9,443 bases of DNA from an uncultured Candidatus Planktophila sp. (GTDB lineage: Bacteria; Actinomycetota; Actinomycetes; Nanopelagicales; Nanopelagicaceae), in NCBI GenBank assembly GCA_937975715.1, contig CALJUA010000143.1:1-9443 (forward strand), written 5' to 3'. The translations under genes were made by a program, and so were the position numbers. How positions within the stretch are numbered: position 1 is the stretch's first letter; each line of letters begins with the position of its first letter. Shown one piece after another: positions 6,016 to 9,443 of this stretch. The notes below the pieces were generated by a model. That model made no database searches and was not told where the DNA came from. It saw nothing but the letters and a program-made list of their open reading frames with translations.

Positions 6016-6756
6016 TTATGGCGTCGCTGTTGGTGATGGCGTTGCCGTTGCGGTTGGCGCAGGTTGTGCGGCCTGTGCCGATGGATTGTCGATTGTTTCG
6101 ACGGTTGTGCGGTGAACGCTCTGACCGTCAATGTTGACAGTGGTCTTTGCTGGATCGATAAAGAAGGTGACATCTGCATTGTTTGCAGAGAGAACGCTTC
6201 CATCGTAGATAGATGTACCGCTGACAGATACTGCAGCACTCGCAAGAAGTGTTCCAGAAATTGTGTTACCTGTACCTGTTAAGTAAGTGAGAAGAAGTGC
6301 TGTCGAATCACTGATGTTGCTCACTGGAGCAACAGTTGGAAGTGAAACTTGCAGAACCTTTGCCTCAGGAATTGGGCCAATGCCAATTTCTTGCGAAGTA
6401 CCATCGATCAGACGTATGCGAAGCTTCTTTCCTGCACAATTTTGCAAATCAAGATTTGAGACTGTGACCGCACGGACGCGGAAGAATCCTGCTGATGGAT
6501 CGTTCTGAACTGGCGCTGCGTGCCACTCTTCACCCATCGCAATGTAAATCTTGCTGTCACATGCAATCGCTTGCTGTGATCCTTGACCAAATTCGAGTGC
6601 GCCATTTCCAACGGTTACAGATGCAGCAAAGGTAGACATGACGAATGGAATAAATCCCATAACCGCTACACCGAAGACAATCTTTGATTTGTACTTCTTG
6701 CCGCCGCCGCCAAAGCCAGAGTTAACAGGACCGCTCAGCGGTGAATGCAATGTCAT
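6016..6756 (-). CDS. Exported EFGQG-family surface protein with Pro/Thr C-terminal tail
   Basis: A 246-residue protein starting at ATG 6756, with GGGGG seven bases upstream. The short N-terminus has a Gly run and basic KKYKSK, then a hydrophobic segment (about 26-44) with a likely cut in TFA/ASVTV (after residue 44). EFGQGSQQAIACDS follows at 55-68, and Cys107 is in QNCAGKKL. A beta-type body continues to RTTVET (216-221), the strand where its relatives end. It then adds a tail of about 25 residues made of Ala, Pro, Thr and Gln (APTATATPSPTATP). Such tails are common sites of O-glycosylation or wall spacers in actinobacterial exported proteins. The extra tail suggests a specialised role, for example a tip or a wall-proximal base, compared with the shorter paralogue downstream (inference). 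Confidence 0.9.
   Translation of the reverse strand: MTLHSPLSGPVNSGFGGGGKKYKSKIVFGVAVMGFIPFVMSTFAASVTVGNGALEFGQGSQQAIACDSKIYIAMGEEWHAAPVQNDPSAGFFRVRAVTVSNLDLQNCAGKKLRIRLIDGTSQEIGIGPIPEAKVLQVSLPTVAPVSNISDSTALLLTYLTGTGNTISGTLLASAAVSVSGTSIYDGSVLSANNADVTFFIDPAKTTVNIDGQSVHRTTVETIDNPSAQAAQPAPTATATPSPTATP
6553..6594 (-). other. EFGQGxQxxxACDS signature, copy in 6016-6756 gene
   Basis: Codons 55-68. The amino acid signature is kept while the bases differ more from the other two copies. This argues that selection acts on the protein motif. Confidence 0.8.
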
Positions 6757-6797
6757 GCGAGCGCCCCCTTCATCTATAAATGACCCGTCTGACCACG

Positions 6798-6816
6798 CCT
6801 GGAGGCGAACCCCAGG
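6798..6816 (-). promoter_or_regulatory. Leader hairpin upstream of the 6016-6756 gene
   Basis: On the - strand, CCTGGGG and CTCCAGG pair (one G-T) around the loop TTCGC. It sits about 42 bases before the start codon, between the possible promoter at 6832-6861 and the ribosome site. The rest of the 153-base gap shows nothing I can assign to a known riboswitch. Confidence 0.4.
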
Positions 6817-6831
6817 GTGAGATTTCGGGCA

Positions 6832-6861
6832 ATCCTAGACTGAAGGTTTGAGCGAAGTAAA
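6832..6861 (-). promoter_or_regulatory. Possible sigma-70-type promoter for the surface-protein genes
   Basis: On the - strand, TTTACT (6861-6856) and TAGGAT (6837-6832) are separated by 18 bases. Each matches four of six consensus positions for a -35 and a -10 element. Initiation near 6825 would give a leader of about 70 bases that contains the hairpin at 6798-6816. This is the widest gap upstream of the EFGQG genes, so a promoter is expected here, but the match is only moderate. Confidence 0.35.
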
Positions 6862-6909
6862 GTTAAGGAGAGGGTTTCGTGAGCCGGAATTGATGATTTA
6901 GGGAGGCCC

Positions 6910-7746
6910 CTACTTCAGTTTCCCGCCGCCCTTGACGGTCGATTGATCAAGGCCCAACGCTCTCATCGTGGTAACTGCTCCCGAGCGAGCTGCCCCGCAG
7001 AACTCTGGATTTGCCACAGGCTTTGTGACCGCTACAAAACGGAAGGTGAGTGAGCGACCGGCAATTCCTCCCCCGGTAGAGCTGATAAAGAGCCCCTGGT
7101 AGGAGTTAACCAACTCAATAGCGCGGGCGGTCTCAGCCGAGACTATGACGAGACCAGAGAGGTCGCCATAGATGAGCTCTGACCCATCCGTCTGGTTATT
7201 AGCCACATTCTTCTGCTTTACGTCGAAGCGAAGGGCTGATCCATTGATGCAGACCATCGTGTACTGGACCTGGCGATCTGGGGTGGCCGCGTAGATATGT
7301 GGCATAAACCGGTTGAGCGCTCGTGGGTCTACCGCGATCGAGGATGGGGCTTTAACAAGATAGGCAGTTTGAGTCTCCAAAGGAACGCCTGGAAGCTCAG
7401 CGGTAGAGGACTCGGTGCTCTCAACGAAAGGGCTCTCGGACGATTGAGCCACAGGTGGGCGAGAGACAACGGCTTCTGGCGAGAACGTTGCTGCAGGTGA
7501 AGGCGAAGCCGTTGGTGTCTCAGGCAGGATAGTGACCGTTGAAGACTCTTGAGTTTGAATAACTGGTTCGAGCATGGCTGAATCCGATGAGAGCTCATCC
7601 GCCAGGGTTGGAGCGATGGTCGAAATCAATGCGGCAAAGAGGGAGAAGGCGAGAGCTCGAGCGATTAACTTTACGGAACGCTTCTCTGAATGCCAGTAGT
7701 CATTAAAGCGGTATCGCAACCGATCAATGAGCTCATCCATGGACAT
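6910..7746 (-). CDS. Single-pass membrane protein with Pro/Ser/Thr-rich stalk and extracellular domain
   Basis: A protein of 278 residues from ATG 7746; a TTG two codons earlier (7752) is possible, since GGGAAGG lies close upstream of both. Residues 1-27 are charged and cytoplasmic. Residues 28-49 are hydrophobic and may be a membrane anchor or an uncleaved/cleaved export segment (APTLAD). Residues 52-125 form a stalk very rich in Ser, Thr, Pro and Glu (ETPTASPSPAATFSPE). Residues 128-250 form a mixed domain with Cys166 (MVCINGSALRF) and Cys250 (EFCGAARSG), which may be disulfide-bonded. The Lys/Gly-rich end is VKGGGKLK. No EFGQG signature is present, so it is not an obvious paralogue of the next three genes. 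I do not recognise the domain. Its stalk is suited to crossing a thick cell wall and to O-glycosylation (inference). Confidence 0.88.
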   Translation of the reverse strand: MSMDELIDRLRYRFNDYWHSEKRSVKLIARALAFSLFAALISTIAPTLADELSSDSAMLEPVIQTQESSTVTILPETPTASPSPAATFSPEAVVSRPPVAQSSESPFVESTESSTAELPGVPLETQTAYLVKAPSSIAVDPRALNRFMPHIYAATPDRQVQYTMVCINGSALRFDVKQKNVANNQTDGSELIYGDLSGLVIVSAETARAIELVNSYQGLFISSTGGGIAGRSLTFRFVAVTKPVANPEFCGAARSGAVTTMRALGLDQSTVKGGGKLK

Positions 7747-7763
7747 ATTCAAAATATACCTTC

Positions 7764-7778
7764 CCGTAAGGCTTACGG
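7764..7778. promoter_or_regulatory. Perfect 15-bp palindrome next to a ribosome site
   Basis: CCGTAAG-G-CTTACGG has perfect 7-base arms around one base. It lies in the 50-base gap between the ligase-type gene and the 6910-7746 gene. On the - strand its right arm runs directly into GGGAAGG, the likely ribosome site. It could be a protein-binding operator, or as RNA a 6-bp stem that partly covers the ribosome site. Confidence 0.5.
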
Positions 7779-7796
7779 TCTAACCTTTACGTGTAA

Positions 7797-9443
7797 TCAA
7801 CCTAATTTGCCCGGGATATATACCAGGCCAAGCGCCTTCATCTCTCGCTCAACAGCCTTGCGCAGTACGAGATCACCCGAGCGGTTGGCGTAATACATCG
7901 CCAGGCTAAGAGTCTGATTTCGAGCTGGAGCAATTTCAAAGAGGCGATATACAAGTGGGCCAAGGGTGGCAACTTCACCTGCATCAACAGCTTTCTGCGT
8001 CAAGAAAGTTTGAGCAGCAACACATCGTGGATTACTCGCCAACTTTTCATTCGCTAAAGCTGTAGCACGTTCTACTCCGGAGTTCTTGGCCATTAGAAGT
8101 TCAGCGTCGAAGAACATGGAACATGGCAATAACGGCGATGACTTATAGTCAAGAACTACAGAGTTATCTTGAGCGTACTTTTCAATATGAGAGAGATAGT
8201 TGATGTGTCCCTGCGCAAAGATAACTGCAACAAAGACAAGGATCGCTGAGGCGCTTATTGCAGAGGCTGCAATAGAAAAGTTTCGCCTGCCTTCTTGAGA
8301 CGGCAGGCGATAGACCTGACCCACAATGAATCCGCATATCGCCCAGAACAAGTACTTGTGCGTCAAAGTTATTGGGCTGATAAAAGAATTAGTGAGATAG
8401 ATAAAAATGTAAAGCGAGATAATAAAAGTCGCCCGACGATCGATTGCTCGCGATTCCCAGAGAATCAATACTGATCGAATGACTAATGCGATAAGAAATA
8501 GAAATGCAAGAGTGCCAAAAATTCCTACTGTGGCAAGTGTCTGAACTGAAGCCGAGTGCGCATCATTACTGAGGATATTGGTGTACTTGACGATATCTTC
8601 GAGGGTTCTATATTGATCGTAGTTATTTCCATATTGATCGGGGCCAACACCCAGTAACGGGTGTGAGAAAAATTGGCGCGTACCCGCAAGCCAGAAATTA
8701 GAACGAATCTTAACTTGGACATCATTGCCTAGAACTGGAATGAAGTCTCCAAGGAATGGCATTAAGAAAATAAATTCTGCCCAAATTACAACTGCAAAAG
8801 TCCCCAGATAAGTACGTGCATTGAGTGACCAGCCTCGACGAGGGATGAACTTTCTTAAGAAGAAGATGGAAAGACCTACAACAGCAAATGCAACATCAAG
8901 ATACCCTTGAAGTGGCCCCGCGAGCCTGAGCGCAAGTAAATTAACTAAGGCGACAACTCCTAAGGCTATGCGCCCTCTTCGAGTGGAATACATACCCAGA
9001 AGAAAAAGTAATGGAAATGCAGTGCCTACAAAGGCTGCAAAGAAGTCGATATTGCCAAGCGTTCCAGTCATTCCATGATCGCCAGGTAATTCCAGAAGAT
9101 CAAAATGCTGAGCAAGGGCGACGAGAACCACTAACTCAAGTGCAACGACGTAGTACCGCAACAATGTAATGAATGCTTCGAATCTAAATTGGGTGTGAAA
9201 GAGAGCCACTACGAGAAGTGCTACCACGCTAATTGTTCCGACATAGCGCCCAGTGTCACCAATTAATGAGCTGATGAGACTTCCACTCATGAGCAGTGAC
9301 GCTAATTGGGTCAGCAGAAGACTTAGCGCCCCATATTTAACTAGAGGTGCAAAATTGAACCGCTCGCGCTTCAGGGCAACAAATAAGGCATATCCACCAG
9401 CAACAATTAATAAGGCAAAGAGCTGCGCAGGTGCATTCTTATC
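7797..9443 (-). CDS. O-antigen ligase/polymerase-family membrane protein with helical C-terminal domain (5' end outside window)
   Basis: The frame runs open to the edge of the window. The ATG at 9290 is internal: 51 further codons upstream continue a hydrophobic sequence (QLFALLIVAGGYALFVALK and LSLLLTQLASLLM), so the protein is N-terminally truncated here, with 548 residues visible. It has about ten visible membrane segments. The Wzy_C/ligase hallmark follows a large loop: RSNFW (247-251) with HPLLGVGPDQYG (261-272), then His296 in NDAHSA before VGIFG. These Arg and His residues are those expected of undecaprenyl-linked glycan ligases and polymerases. The last 130 residues form an exported helical domain with a TPR-like look (ANEKLASNPRCVAAQTFL). 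The family attaches or polymerises lipid-linked glycans outside the membrane; in a Gram-positive it would act on a wall polysaccharide or a protein. It is the first visible gene of the cluster. Confidence 0.92.
   Translation of the reverse strand, partial: DKNAPAQLFALLIVAGGYALFVALKRERFNFAPLVKYGALSLLLTQLASLLMSGSLISSLIGDTGRYVGTISVVALLVVALFHTQFRFEAFITLLRYYVVALELVVLVALAQHFDLLELPGDHGMTGTLGNIDFFAAFVGTAFPLLFLLGMYSTRRGRIALGVVALVNLLALRLAGPLQGYLDVAFAVVGLSIFFLRKFIPRRGWSLNARTYLGTFAVVIWAEFIFLMPFLGDFIPVLGNDVQVKIRSNFWLAGTRQFFSHPLLGVGPDQYGNNYDQYRTLEDIVKYTNILSNDAHSASVQTLATVGIFGTLAFLFLIALVIRSVLILWESRAIDRRATFIISLYIFIYLTNSFISPITLTHKYLFWAICGFIVGQVYRLPSQEGRRNFSIAASAISASAILVFVAVIFAQGHINYLSHIEKYAQDNSVVLDYKSSPLLPCSMFFDAELLMAKNSGVERATALANEKLASNPRCVAAQTFLTQKAVDAGEVATLGPLVYRLFEIAPARNQTLSLAMYYANRSGDLVLRKAVEREMKALGLVYIPGKLG

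Noticed and set aside
4511..6756. Type IV pilin assignment for the three EFGQG proteins
   Set aside because: There is no prepilin G/(F/T)xxxE cleavage motif before the hydrophobic segment. The cut is predicted after the segment, and no pilus ATPase or prepilin peptidase is nearby.
6757..6909. Riboswitch in the leader of the 6016-6756 gene
   Set aside because: Beyond one short stem I could not match conserved core sequences of riboswitches I know, including the cyclic di-GMP class.

Overview
The window looks like part of an actinobacterial chromosome. This rests on moderate G+C, TTG/GTG starts among the candidate starts, a Lys/Ala/Pro histone-H1-like protein tail, and an envelope gene set without outer-membrane genes. 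A streamlined aquatic actinobacterium of the acI/Nanopelagicales kind would fit, but this is an inference with low confidence. No rRNA, tRNA, mobile element or CRISPR array was seen.

Layout. A short 3' end of an unidentified gene lies on the + strand (1-312). Everything else runs on the - strand, read from 9443 down to 323, and looks like one envelope-biogenesis cluster. In transcription order it contains: (i) an O-antigen ligase/polymerase-type membrane protein with a helical C-terminal domain, whose 5' end lies outside the window (7797-9443); (ii) a single-pass membrane protein with a Pro/Ser/Thr-rich stalk (6910-7746); (iii) three related exported proteins (6016-6756, 5344-5907, 4511-5188) that share the signature EFGQGxQxxxACDS just after a hydrophobic export segment; (iv) a Ser-His signal peptidase of the S26B/SipW/archaeal-ER type (3819-4514); (v) a ten-or-so-pass membrane protein of unknown family with an extracellular N-terminal domain (2236-3819); (vi) a secreted collagen-like Gly-X-Y protein (1316-2239); (vii) a soluble protein with a histone-like basic tail (685-1335); (viii) a small membrane protein resembling the C-terminal half of the signal peptidase without its catalytic residues (323-664).

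The cluster has two textures. The upstream part (9443 to 5189) is loosely packed, with gaps of about 50-155 bp that carry a possible promoter, a perfect palindrome and two stable hairpins. The downstream part (5188 to 323) is packed with stop/start overlaps (three TGA/ATG-type junctions, a 20-bp overlap and one 20-bp gap). This is how a structural-subunit operon with coupled processing and assembly genes is often arranged.

Working model (inference): the three EFGQG proteins are exported by the dedicated signal peptidase and form or decorate a surface structure. The polytopic protein and the inactive peptidase-like protein assist, the collagen-like protein is a further surface component, and the ligase-type enzyme may attach or polymerise glycan. 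Precedent for a dedicated SipW-type peptidase beside its substrates is TasA/camelysin in Bacillus, but the substrate signature here differs from the TasA/camelysin proteins. That makes this the best candidate in the window for an undescribed system.
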